Below, piece after piece: positions 8,709 through 16,938 of a stretch of DNA of 64,000 nucleotides. How positions within the stretch are numbered: position 1 is the stretch's first letter; each line of letters starts with the position of its first letter. The notes beneath the pieces were generated by a model. The model saw only the letters and a list, made by a program, of their open reading frames with translations. It had not been told where the DNA came from and did no database searches. This DNA is from Desulfuromonadaceae bacterium (lineage in GTDB: Bacteria; Desulfobacterota; Desulfuromonadia; Geobacterales; Pseudopelobacteraceae): assembly GCA_028683855.1 (NCBI GenBank), contig JAQUHA010000021.1, positions 1 through 64,000 of the forward strand, given 5' to 3'. A program made the translations under genes and the position numbers.

Positions 8709-8796
8709 CCAATTTCAAATCAAAGATGAAATCAGGTGGCAAGGATTGAGGCGCCGAAGACGAGCCAACGATAATGGCGCTTTGATTAGAAATTGG
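8709..8796. repeat. Imperfect palindromic element (about 88 bp)
   Basis: CCAATTTCAAATCAAAG (8709-8725) is matched by its reverse complement with one mismatch at 8780-8796, enclosing a GC-richer core with GGCGCCGAAGACG. It lies in the leader of the corrinoid operon or the tail of the downstream-read sensor gene. It looks like a REP/MITE-style intergenic palindrome. I saw no second copy in the window. Confidence 0.5.
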
Positions 8797-8825
8797 AATA
8801 TCTGGTATTTCCCGATTCCTGAAAA

Positions 8826-9896
8826 TCAGGAGTTCTGGGCATAGCTTGTTCCTTCCACAACCTTTTTCAACACATCCCGCAACTGATCAAGCCGATACGG
8901 CTTGCTGGCCAGTCCGGCTATTTCTTCAGCGGGAATCCGTGTGGTAACCACCGTATCGCCAAAGCCACTGGAAATGATTATCGGCAGGTCATGCTTCAAC
9001 AGCTTTAGTTCCCGAAACAGCGCGTAGCCATCCATAATCGGCATACCGTTGTCAGTCAGAACCAGTGTGATGTCCGAAATAACCTCCACATCCTGCTGGG
9101 TGTAACCCGTGGTCTTGTTGCCAATCCCCATAATGGCGACGATTTTATCGTGGCGGAAGATTGGCACCACCAATTCACGAATAACAGCAGCATGCCCGTC
9201 TGGCAGCCCTTTCTTGTGCGGAAGCGATGCATAGTCATTGTGGATGACCGGGCGACGCTCATGGATACAGTCAACCCAGACACCGGCCTGTGAAACAGGA
9301 TAATGGCTGCCCGTACCCTCTGCCTTGCAGAATATGGTAGCTGTTTTGGTGGACCAGGCTTGCAGGGTCAACGTTTGTGAATCGGGGTCTTTAAAATGAT
9401 AGAAGCCTATACAACTTCCGGTGAGAGCTTCTGCCTCGTCCAATGTCTGTCGTAACAATTCGCCTAGTGAATGAGTGAGCGAAAATTCAATCAGCCTCAG
9501 ACGTGCGGCCATGATCTCACGGGTATGTTTTTGACTGGAAATGTCCCGGATGAAGGAAAAGATCGAACCGCCATACGAAGCGGAATAATTTGCGCTGACC
9601 TCGACATCAATGATGCTGCCGTCTTTGTGCAGATGTTTTGTCTCAAACCGCAACGAGCCGTTCTTGATGATCAGTTCAAAACGCCTGGCAACGTCATCCC
9701 TGTTGTCAATAGCATCAATCAGGGTGACTTGCAGTTTGAGAAGCTCATCGCGTGAGTACCCGACCATCTGACAGTAGCTGTCATTGGTTTCCAGGATGTC
9801 ACCGTTCAGGCCCACCAACAGAATTCCGTCTATGGACGTGGCGATGATTGTGTGGAAATCATCAGGTGTTATCGAACTGCGGCGATCGGTATCCAT
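8826..9896 (-). pseudogene. PAS-GAF sensor fused to half a receiver; kinase core deleted
   Basis: A 356-residue open frame. Residues 1-125 are a PAS/PAC domain (GYSRDELLKL, KDGSIIDVEVSANYS, FIRDIS), residues 135-275 a GAF domain ending in TGYTQQDVEVISD. At about residue 277 the sequence jumps straight into LVLTDNGMPIMDGYALF, the middle of a receiver domain including its phosphoacceptor Asp, then SSGFGD and SKPYR. HisKA, HATPase and the first receiver strands with the acidic pair are missing. The simplest reading is an in-frame internal deletion (near base 9065) in a hybrid kinase gene, leaving an open but probably inactive relic. A functional kinase-less protein cannot be excluded. Confidence 0.75.
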
Positions 9897-9923
9897 AGGA
9901 TAAATCTCCTATCACAAAATAAA

Positions 9924-9958
9924 AAACCGGCACACAGGAATAACCGATGCGCCGGTTT
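9924..9958. promoter_or_regulatory. Hairpin in the leader of the 9896 gene
   Basis: AAACCGGC (9924-9931) pairs perfectly with GCCGGTTT (9951-9958) around a 19-base loop. It lies 28-62 bases upstream of the minus-strand start. It could be a leader hairpin for that gene or a terminator-like structure for plus-strand transcription. The loop does not match a c-di-GMP riboswitch consensus that I can recall. Confidence 0.35.
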
Positions 9959-9969
9959 GAAAAGGAACA

Positions 9970-10890
9970 ATCATTGTTGTTGACAGAAGTATCCGTCAGG
10001 AGGAGATTTTTCTGTCTTTGCAATAGTGCGGCCACTTACTACCTCTTTTTGAAACTGATAATTGCTGAAACTATACCGTAGTTTTTGAGGTTTGCCACAG
10101 CTTAAAAATACAACACAACACTGCAAATTGCCATTCATATCTGGTAATGTTTTGGGCCACATTTTAGGGGGAGCCCCCAGGGGGCGGAAGGGAAGGCAGT
10201 CAGACGTGGGGGCTGGCGCTTCCGGGCGCACAAAACCTGACGCCTTGGCTTCTGTAAGCAATACGGGGCTTCATCCCGATTTGCGCAGCGTCTTTCAGTC
10301 TGCGGGCGAAATACAGCGCAAGCAAGAGACGTGAACGGGTGATCCTTCCGGGCGCGGCTCTTGTCCAGTGGCGTATTGCGCTTGCCTCTGTCCTGCAAGG
10401 TGTAGTCTCATCGCACTTTGCGGGGCGTCGTAGGTTTGGTGAACATGACGGCGCTGGAATGAAACGAAGGGCGCTCAGGCGGGGCGCGGTTGTATGCGCG
10501 TCGCCGTGGCAACCGTAGTGGAATGGAACGCGTTGTGATGTGAATGCCTTTATTCCTGCACTAGCAAATATGCTGACGGTGCAGGTAATATGAGGCCTTA
10601 CAGGCTTTTTACTCTGTCACGATCAAGGGAGGGAGTGGAGAGCCCGCGCAAGGTTTTTTGCGGGCGAATAACTGGTGGTAAATTGTGCTTGTTACTCTAT
10701 ATCTTGTACCTGCTTCAAACTTTTACCACCTGCTTGGTCACGGTTTCACTACCTGATGAGACTGGAAAAAGTTCTGAACTCGTCAACCGCCAAAACACCT
10801 GCGAGGCGACGGTTTTAACAACAAAAAATACGTGTACAAATTATCCGGTTATGCTTAAACTGATACCTGTTTAAAGAATGATTTAACGGG
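9970..10890. other. Long stretch without a supportable gene
   Basis: About 900 bases between the sensor relic and the fic gene. Open frames here (for example 10590-10874) are short, lack ribosome-binding sites and do not look like proteins. The block 10140-10540 is strongly GC-rich with G-runs, unlike the A+T-rich DNA right after it, so a junction between segments of different origin lies near 10550-10700. A hairpin with GCCCGC/GCGGGC arms and a T-rich loop is at about 10640-10665. Confidence 0.5.
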
Positions 10891-10897
10891 AGTAAGA

Positions 10898-11716
10898 GTG
10901 AAATTTTTAGACGGACTGGATCGTGACCTCAAAGAAATGCTGCTCGCTAACCTTCGGGTGCAGTGGTCACATTCATCAACCGCGATTGAAGGGAATACGC
11001 TAACTCTCGGGGAAACTTTTATGGTTCTCTCCGAAGGTTTGACTATATCCAGTAAACCGCTGAAAGATCATCTGGAGGTTGTAGGACACGCAAAAGCAGT
11101 AGATCTGGTATATCATCTGCTCGACACAGAACCAATTACGAAAGATCATCTGTTCAAACTACATACAGCTGTTCAGACAGAAAATCTATTCGATGTTTAC
11201 AAGCCGATTGGTGAATGGAAAAATGACCTGAACAGCACAGCGTTCACCTTCAACGAAAAAGTCAAATACCATGTTTATCCGAATCAATCTCAAATTCCGC
11301 AGTTGATGGAATCATGGCTGGAGCGCTTTAATCAACTCTGTGCCGGTGTAGTCACTGAAGACACCGCTGTAGAGGTGTACTCTGCGCTGCATACCTCTTT
11401 CGTAAATATACATCCGTTTGCTGACGGAAACGGGCGTATGGCCAGATTACTCGCGAACATTCCATTGCTTCGGGCGGGTCAACCTCCCTTGATAATCCCG
11501 GCAGAGAAACGCATAGAATATCTGACGTTGTGCGCGGGGTACTCATTTGAAACCCCGCTGCCAACTTCGGAACGTCTGATTACATCTCCTGAAAAGCTTG
11601 TACAGCTTACAGAGTTTTTCAAATCTGCATGGCTGGCAACACTACAGATTATCGAAGAAATCCGTGAACATCAGGAATCCCGGAAGTTTGAAGTTCCTCA
11701 ACAAGCGATGAAATAA
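10898..11716 (+). CDS. Fic domain protein (AMPylase-type), class II self-inhibited
   Basis: A 272-residue protein starting at GTG. The active-site loop HPFADGNGRMAR begins at residue 172, matching HPFx(D/E)GNGRxxR, with the catalytic His followed by the phosphate anchor. Near the N-terminus, SSTAIEGN (26-33) matches the (S/T)xxxE(G/N) inhibitory helix motif, whose Glu blocks ATP positioning in class II Fic proteins. It probably adds AMP (or another phosphate moiety) to a protein target and is regulated in cis. No separate antitoxin is seen beside it. Flanking DNA has no operon partners. A 7-base inverted repeat (about 11734-11756) after the stop may terminate it. Confidence 0.85.
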   Translation: MKFLDGLDRDLKEMLLANLRVQWSHSSTAIEGNTLTLGETFMVLSEGLTISSKPLKDHLEVVGHAKAVDLVYHLLDTEPITKDHLFKLHTAVQTENLFDVYKPIGEWKNDLNSTAFTFNEKVKYHVYPNQSQIPQLMESWLERFNQLCAGVVTEDTAVEVYSALHTSFVNIHPFADGNGRMARLLANIPLLRAGQPPLIIPAEKRIEYLTLCAGYSFETPLPTSERLITSPEKLVQLTEFFKSAWLATLQIIEEIREHQESRKFEVPQQAMK

Positions 11717-12035
11717 TAGACTGCATTGAACTGATATTTAAACGCAGTTCACAATGTTAAACCTCTTGCCGAGTTCCGTCCTCATCATCTCCTGTTTGGC
11801 TTCTGATTATTCCGCACCGATCACAAAAGGGAAAAAATAATCTCAAATATATTCTTCTGATACTGCTCAATAGCACCATACCAGTATTGCAAACTCTCCG
11901 TTGACGCAATTCCCTCTGCCAAAAAGCTTGCCAGGTATTCCATTTTTCGACGTGAAAAAGCGTGCCATATTACCTCGCCCTGCAAATCAAAAAGCTTGCC
12001 ATAAAACTAGCTAACTATCTGAAATAAAAGCGAAC

Positions 12036-12600
12036 TAACCCACTACCGTCTGGAAGGCGGTAGGTTTACAATGATGTCGGCTGAAAGCCCGACTGACAAG
12101 CTCAGATCAGGGTGATATCTTGAAGTCTTAGTCTTCTTTTTCAATGTCTTGGGTGCGAATGTATTCCAGTATTATCTCATCCGTTACATTCCCTGATGTT
12201 GCTGCAAAGAACCCGCGTGCCCAAAGATGGCGGCCCCAACACTGCTTCCGCAAATGCTGAAACTCCATCAGCAACTTGCGGGAACTTTTTCCTTTGATCT
12301 TTTGCATCAGTTCGCTCGCCAATATGTGTGGCGGTACTGACACAAACAGGTGTACATGATCTTTACTTACATGACCCTTCAGTATCTCAACTTCGTGCTC
12401 CGCACATACCTGTAGTGTGACCTCTCGTAACCTTACAGCTACCTCTCCTGTGAGATGCGGCTTGCGGTACTTCGTTATCCAGACAAAATGAAACTTGATG
12501 TCGAACTTTGTGTGGGATGTCGTACGATAATTTTCCATCCGCCTATATATACTGAAGTTGTCGCCTATAAGGCGAGGGTTTTTATATCCCAATGTGAGAC
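12036..12600 (-). mobile_element. IS200/IS605-type insertion sequence with single tnpA
   Basis: The transposase gene is bracketed by subterminal hairpins typical of single-strand transposons: CTACCG/CGGTAG at 12043-12063 and TCGCCT/AGGCGA at about 12563-12578. No TnpB accompanies it. Boundaries are approximate because IS200 elements have no inverted terminal repeats or target duplications. The preceding gap 11760-12035 holds no supported gene. Confidence 0.7.
12128..12538 (-). CDS. tnpA: IS200/IS605-family TnpA (Y1 HUH transposase)
   Basis: A 136-residue protein. KFHFVWITKYRK is the N-terminal strand of the Y1 transposase, HVHLFVSVPP holds the HUH metal site, and EYIRTQD carries the catalytic tyrosine; GRHLWARGFFAATSGN is the conserved block between them. 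Full length and apparently intact. It moves as single-stranded DNA with hairpin recognition (family knowledge). The start at 12538 (MENYRTT) is preferred over an upstream in-frame ATG because the family begins near here. Confidence 0.9.
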   Translation of the reverse strand: MENYRTTSHTKFDIKFHFVWITKYRKPHLTGEVAVRLREVTLQVCAEHEVEILKGHVSKDHVHLFVSVPPHILASELMQKIKGKSSRKLLMEFQHLRKQCWGRHLWARGFFAATSGNVTDEIILEYIRTQDIEKED

Positions 12601-12709
12601 AATAAATACTTATAATGTGCTATTCGTCGAATAAAGCTGTTGCACACGCATGGCAAATAAATTACAGTAACCACCATTACCATGAAAGTATTGACGGTGG
12701 TGTGGGCCT

Positions 12710-14053
12710 ATGAAATTCTACAATCGTGTCAGCGAACTTGAAGAGCTGGCTAACCTCCATGAGCAGTCGGCATCATCCGGCAGAATGACCGTCATCACCG
12801 GTCGCCGTAGGGTTGGCAAGACGATCCTGGCTCTTGAATCGGCAAAATCAGCCAAGCACCTCTACCTGTTTGTCTCCCGCAAGGCGGAATCCCTTCTCTG
12901 CCAGGAGTACCTAGAAGAGATCCGCCGTATCGGAACCCTGCCGGTCATCGGCGAGATCCGTAATTTCCGCGATATTTTCACCCTGTTGATCGAGCTTTCC
13001 CGCACCGAGCGCATCACCCTGATCATTGACGAGTTTCAGGAGTTTTTCAGCATCAATCCGGCTGTCTACTCCGAAATACAGGGGATCTGGGACCGTAACA
13101 AGGCAACCTGCAAACTGAACCTGATCTGCATCGGTTCGGTTCACTCTCTCATGCACCGCATCTTCCAGGATGCCAAGGAACCGCTCTTCGGTCGGGCCGA
13201 CCGGATCATCTTTCTCAAACCCTTCAGCATTGCTGCTATCCATGAAGTCCTGACTGATCATGGTCACAGTGATACCCCGTCCCTGTTCGACAGCTACGCC
13301 ATAACCGGCGGCCTCCCCAAATATCTGGAGATACTGGCCGAGAACAAGTCACTGACGCATAAGAAGATGCTCGACTTTATTCTCAAGCAGCATTCACCCT
13401 TTCTTGCCGAGGGGAAGAACCTGTTGGTGGAAGAGTTCGGCAGAGAGTATGGTACTTACTTCTCCATTCTTGAGCTGATTAGCGTCGGCAAAACTGCCCG
13501 CAGCGAAATCGAATCGGTGCTGGAAATCCACAGCGGCGCATACCTAGCCAAGCTGGAAGACGAATACGCCCTGATTGCCAAGCACCGCCCGATCAACGCC
13601 AAGCCGGGAGGCAGGCTGCAGAAGTATTATCTTCGCGATAATTTCCTGAGTTTTTGGTTCCGCTTTATCTACCGCAACCTGTCAGCAATCGAGACCGGCA
13701 ACTTCGGTTATGTCCGCGAGATCATCGAACGCGATTACGCCACCTGGTCAGGCAAGATCCTGGAGCGCTTCTTTCACGATCTGTTTGCTGCCAGCGGCAA
13801 GTATAACCGGATCGGCAGCTACTGGGAGCGCGGCAACAAAAACGAGATTGACCTGGTGGCGGTGAACGACCTGCGCAAAGAGCTGGTTATTGCCGAGATC
13901 AAACGGAACAAGTCCCGCATCAGTCTGCCGGCTCTACAGCATAAGGCCGAGCGACTGCTGCAGGAATATCAGGGCTATCAGGTGGAGTACCGTGCTCTGG
14001 GGCTGGAAGATACGATGGAGTTTTTACCGTCGGGAGTGAACAGTAACCACTGA
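12710..14053 (+). CDS. AAA-type ATPase with C-terminal DUF234 nuclease-like domain
   Basis: A 447-residue protein. N-terminal FYNRVSELEEL, then Walker A TGRRRVGKTIL (about 30-40) and Walker B LIIDEFQEF (about 105), SITGGLPKYLE-type ITGGLPKYL, as in the archaeal-type ATPase_2 family. The last about 90 residues (ERFFHDLFA, NEIDLVAVN, VIAEIKRNK) fit the DUF234 domain, with the E-ID-EIK pattern of PD-(D/E)XK nucleases. Function of the family is unknown; mobility or defence roles have been suggested. It is a single-gene unit next to an IS200 element. Confidence 0.8.
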   Translation: MKFYNRVSELEELANLHEQSASSGRMTVITGRRRVGKTILALESAKSAKHLYLFVSRKAESLLCQEYLEEIRRIGTLPVIGEIRNFRDIFTLLIELSRTERITLIIDEFQEFFSINPAVYSEIQGIWDRNKATCKLNLICIGSVHSLMHRIFQDAKEPLFGRADRIIFLKPFSIAAIHEVLTDHGHSDTPSLFDSYAITGGLPKYLEILAENKSLTHKKMLDFILKQHSPFLAEGKNLLVEEFGREYGTYFSILELISVGKTARSEIESVLEIHSGAYLAKLEDEYALIAKHRPINAKPGGRLQKYYLRDNFLSFWFRFIYRNLSAIETGNFGYVREIIERDYATWSGKILERFFHDLFAASGKYNRIGSYWERGNKNEIDLVAVNDLRKELVIAEIKRNKSRISLPALQHKAERLLQEYQGYQVEYRALGLEDTMEFLPSGVNSNH

Positions 14054-14162
14054 AATGACGTATGCTGTCATACGCTTATGCTATTCTGATTGAGTGGCAT
14101 CAGAACTTAATTAATCGTAAGGTTTAGATAATTAACAACTCCGAAATGTGCTCCTGTAATTG

Positions 14163-14591
14163 TCAGACAAAGTTTTCCAACAACATGATATTTCCAAGTT
14201 GATTGGCTCTGCGGTAATAGGCGACATCCGCAGTAATGAGAGTGGCTTTCTTATCAAGAGCCACAGCATGATAAACTGCATCATAGAAAGTCACTTTGCA
14301 TTCCTTAATTATGTTCAGCGTGGCGGTAGAGAGATTGGTATTCATCGGACATTCATCAAAACGATAGTCGAGAAAAATATCCATGATTTCTTTGGCGTTA
14401 TCGGGTGCTTTTAACCCCAGCACGTTGCCGCATTCATATACCCACAAACTTGGGAGAACAAAAGAACAGTTTCCCGCCAGCCAAAGCGAAAGAAGGTCAA
14501 GAGCCTTGTCAGCATCCTGCTCATCAGGAGAACGAAAAGCCCATTTAATAATGACAGAAGCATCGGGAACAAAAAAATAGGGTGTAGACAT
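14163..14591 (-). CDS. PIN-domain toxin (VapC-like ribonuclease)
   Basis: A 142-residue protein beginning MSTPYFF. The four PIN acidic positions are visible: VPDASVIIKW, YECGNVLGLK, FYDAVYHAVA and ITADVAYYRRA. VapC toxins cleave tRNA or rRNA. The gene starts one base after the stop of the upstream small gene (TAG-T-ATG), the classic antitoxin-toxin arrangement. An in-frame ATG upstream (14627) lies inside the antitoxin gene and is less likely. Confidence 0.85.
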   Translation of the reverse strand: MSTPYFFVPDASVIIKWAFRSPDEQDADKALDLLSLWLAGNCSFVLPSLWVYECGNVLGLKAPDNAKEIMDIFLDYRFDECPMNTNLSTATLNIIKECKVTFYDAVYHAVALDKKATLITADVAYYRRANQLGNIMLLENFV

Positions 14592-14592
14592 A

Positions 14593-14841
14593 CTACCCCC
14601 TATTACGGTCATCACTGACCGCTTCAACTATTTCGGCAGTTGAAAGTTTTGGCGTCATATTACGTAACGCCATCAACCTTTCGGTCAGCACATTCCTTCG
14701 GAACAGGGCAAGTTCTTTAACAATAGCACCGTTCACCAATTTGCTTCTCTGCCCTTGCGGGACAAGGGTTTCCAACTCAACAGCAACTTCATTTTTAATC
14801 ATGAAATTTAATTTTCGAGCTGCGTGCGCCATATTACACAT
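14593..14841 (-). CDS. Antitoxin of the PIN pair, ribbon-helix-helix-like
   Basis: An 82-residue protein. LNFMIKNEVAVELETLV followed by QGQRSKLVNGAIVKELALFRR looks like a ribbon-helix-helix DNA-binding fold, and the charged C-terminus would wrap the toxin. Such antitoxins neutralise the PIN RNase and repress their own promoter. ATG 14832 is an alternative start; neither has a clear Shine-Dalgarno. Confidence 0.7.
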   Translation of the reverse strand: MCNMAHAARKLNFMIKNEVAVELETLVPQGQRSKLVNGAIVKELALFRRNVLTERLMALRNMTPKLSTAEIVEAVSDDRNRG

Positions 14842-15057
14842 CCATTACAGTAATTTATTATGTATAGATACTACTCCTTTTTTTGGGATAATTCAAGATT
14901 GAAATTATACGACGCACCAGCGAATAGTGAAGAGTGGCTGCCTATCTGTGCGTTGCGACATCTGCTTTTCCAGCATAATAAATCCGTGGTGGCGGACAAA
15001 ACTGAGGATCGGGTGATCCCGAAAATCGACTGATGTAAAGGAGGCTCAGAATTTATC

Positions 15058-15198
15058 ATGGAAAATAATCGAGACGATAAGAAAGAAGAAGATCCAGTCA
15101 GCCGGGAGCAACTGTCGGATTGGTTGAGTGGACGGCATAGCCCGTTCAAGAAGAACAGGGAGAAGATGGAGCTTTTTCTGGAAAACCAGGAGATATAG
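15058..15198 (+). pseudogene. Fragment of the XRE cassette, C-terminal 46-residue ORF
   Basis: A short ORF with GGAGG upstream of its ATG. Its last about 32 residues (EQLSDWLSGRHSPFKKNRE and on) match the C-terminus of the XRE proteins encoded at 23207-23689 and 35690-36169, but the DNA-binding helix-turn-helix half is absent. It is a third, truncated copy of that cassette and sits just before the 15.4-22.0 kb operon. The rest of the gap 14842-15406 holds only the palindrome described separately. Confidence 0.75.
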
Positions 15199-15303
15199 TG
15201 CCTGACATAGCTGAAACATTCAGAAATCATCACTGACCTTCATCTCTCTGCGAACTCGCTTTGGTAACAGGAGAAGCCATAAATCACTTTTTGATATTAT
15301 CGT

Positions 15304-15347
15304 AGTCACTGAATTGACTCGTGACACATTCACGAATTTTAGTGACT
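15304..15347. promoter_or_regulatory. Nested palindrome upstream of the five-gene locus
   Basis: Outer arms AGTCACT (15304-15310) and AGTGACT (15341-15347) are perfect complements. Inside them CGTGA (15320-15324) and TCACG (15330-15334) form a second perfect palindrome around CACAT. It lies 60-100 bases before the first ATG, overlapping a TTGACT promoter-like hexamer. It is a plausible operator or attenuating hairpin for the operon. Confidence 0.5.
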
Positions 15348-15406
15348 TCATGTTATCTTGTATTAAAATGCATCAGCTTTTTTTAAGAGAATCAATCGGA
15401 GGCAAT

Positions 15407-15841
15407 ATGAGCCGTAAAGGTTTCTTGCGGATTAACGATATACTGCGGGATGATTATTCCTCTCCTGATGGATGGAAGGAGAATCTGCTGTTTTCAGAGA
15501 TGTCAAATTTTGATCTTGGCAGATTAACCGGCGGCCAATTCATAATAAGAGACTCGGAACGCACACATCCTGTTTTTCTGCTCAGAAAAGTCGAGCGGAA
15601 TTCATTCGAGTTTTGTCCCTGTTCGAGTAAGAAATACAACAATGATAAAGCCAGCTATATCCATAAGGGATCTATAACACCACCGGCAAGAATCCCTACC
15701 GATAAAGACAGCTATATTCTGCATTTTATGTCCTTCAATCTGAACAGCACCAGCCGGGAAATTGACCGATTGCCGCTTCGTGGTCTTGTTTCATCTGATG
15801 ACATTATCGGTAATTTTCATACAAGGGGGAGTCAGGGATGA
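15407..15841 (+). CDS. Hypothetical 144-residue beta-rich protein, first gene of the locus
   Basis: Not recognised with confidence. GGQFIIRDSERTHPVFLLRKV followed by FEFCPCSSKK resembles the entry strands of an SH3-like PemK/MazF barrel, but catalytic residues are not evident. It has a CPC motif and no signal peptide. The ATG at 15407 follows CGGAGGCA; an upstream in-frame ATG (15314) lies inside the palindromic leader. Its stop overlaps the next start by four bases (ATGA), so it is translated with the sigma-like gene. Possible roles are sensor, toxin-like effector or adaptor (inference). Confidence 0.7.
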   Translation: MSRKGFLRINDILRDDYSSPDGWKENLLFSEMSNFDLGRLTGGQFIIRDSERTHPVFLLRKVERNSFEFCPCSSKKYNNDKASYIHKGSITPPARIPTDKDSYILHFMSFNLNSTSREIDRLPLRGLVSSDDIIGNFHTRGSQG

Positions 15842-16938
15842 ATGACTTTTTTCAGGCCTGGGTCTCCAGTAAGGAGTGTTATGAGTTTCTCAAATCGTCA
15901 GCACGTCAGATTGTCAAGCGGGCCGAACGCCTCTCGTTGCAACTTGACGATCCATATCTCAACCGAAATGATTACCTGGATGCGGTCACAAACCAGCTCT
16001 GGGATTTCATCAAGGAACGGGCTGATAAGATAGCCCAGAAAGCAACAACTCTTCTTATCTCGGGTGATGATGATGAATTCATGGCATTCCTGTCGCAGGA
16101 GTTTATAGATTTCTGCTTGGACAAACGCAGGGATACCAGTCCATTCCATGCCTATTACCGTCACGTCCGAACCGTCCTCTCTGAAGAGAAGAGTATCCGC
16201 TCTGAATCGAAAGGGAGGAAAGGTTCTTATTACGCCTATTCAGATTCCCCTACGCTGGATTTCCTCCCGGACAACATGATCGTGCAAAGCTTTGCTGGAT
16301 GGCCAACTCCAGATGTGTCGTTTTGTGAAATACACGGTAAACCGGCAATTCTTAGCTTGTCCCGGCATTTCTGGGATGAATCTCTCAAAGTAATTCTTGC
16401 TGAACATCTTCTGCCGGTGCGTGAGTTGGTACGATACGTTACGACGGTCTATCCCCTGTTAGTGTCCGAATCCCCGGAATCAACGTTTGATGCAGCGGAA
16501 GACGAAGATGGCACAACACTATCTCTCGGGGATAGATTGATTTCATCAGGCGACAGCCGTAATGACGATGCCTGGAAACGCCAGATTCCTGTACTGGAGC
16601 TGGATATTATCGATTCTCAACTTGGTGACCTTGCTCGTGATTGTGCCTGCGAGTTGACTGACAAGCAGAAGATGTTGATCCTGATGAAGGTAGAAGATGA
16701 GATGACATACGAGGATATATGTTCCCGCATTGGCGAAAGTAGCCCGAGTAAACTTCACTACCACGTCAAAAACGGGCTTGAAGTAATAAGGCAGAAATGG
16801 AGCCTATGGGGGCCACCGTCGCGCAAGCAGTTTGCTGAGGTGGAAGAGGAAGAGTTTTTTATGTTCTATGAAAAAGTGATTACGTTTTGTAAAAATGACG
16901 AAGCGTGCCGTGATAGTAGGAAAGGGATAAATGTATGA
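15838..16938 (+). CDS. Sigma-factor-like protein with C-terminal region-4-type HTH
   Basis: A 366-residue protein. Residues about 285-330 (LTDKQKMLILMKVEDEMTYEDI, then SRIG, PSKLHYHVKNGLEVIRQKW) have the spacing of sigma-70 region 4, ending in an HTH. The N-terminal half is helical and may correspond to region 2, but a clear minus-10-binding motif is not visible, and the central 150 residues are acidic and unique. The protein is longer than ordinary ECF sigma factors. The gene is fused by ATGA overlaps to its neighbours on both sides, and the next gene carries an anti-sigma zinc finger, which strengthens the reading as a sigma/anti-sigma pair. Confidence 0.65.
   Translation: MNDFFQAWVSSKECYEFLKSSARQIVKRAERLSLQLDDPYLNRNDYLDAVTNQLWDFIKERADKIAQKATTLLISGDDDEFMAFLSQEFIDFCLDKRRDTSPFHAYYRHVRTVLSEEKSIRSESKGRKGSYYAYSDSPTLDFLPDNMIVQSFAGWPTPDVSFCEIHGKPAILSLSRHFWDESLKVILAEHLLPVRELVRYVTTVYPLLVSESPESTFDAAEDEDGTTLSLGDRLISSGDSRNDDAWKRQIPVLELDIIDSQLGDLARDCACELTDKQKMLILMKVEDEMTYEDICSRIGESSPSKLHYHVKNGLEVIRQKWSLWGPPSRKQFAEVEEEEFFMFYEKVITFCKNDEACRDSRKGINV

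Noticed and set aside
8626..8825. Cobalamin riboswitch before the corrinoid operon
   Set aside because: No B12-box-like sequence recognised in the leader, only short palindromes.
10590..10874. 94-residue plus-strand ORF before fic
   Set aside because: No ribosome site, no family, and it crosses the composition junction; treated as non-coding.
12036..12600. IS605-type element with TnpB
   Set aside because: Only TnpA is present; no TnpB or OrfB-like gene is next to it.
14871..15233. 120-residue minus-strand ORF
   Set aside because: It lies antisense to the XRE-like fragment at 15058-15198 and shows no domain; it is a shadow.
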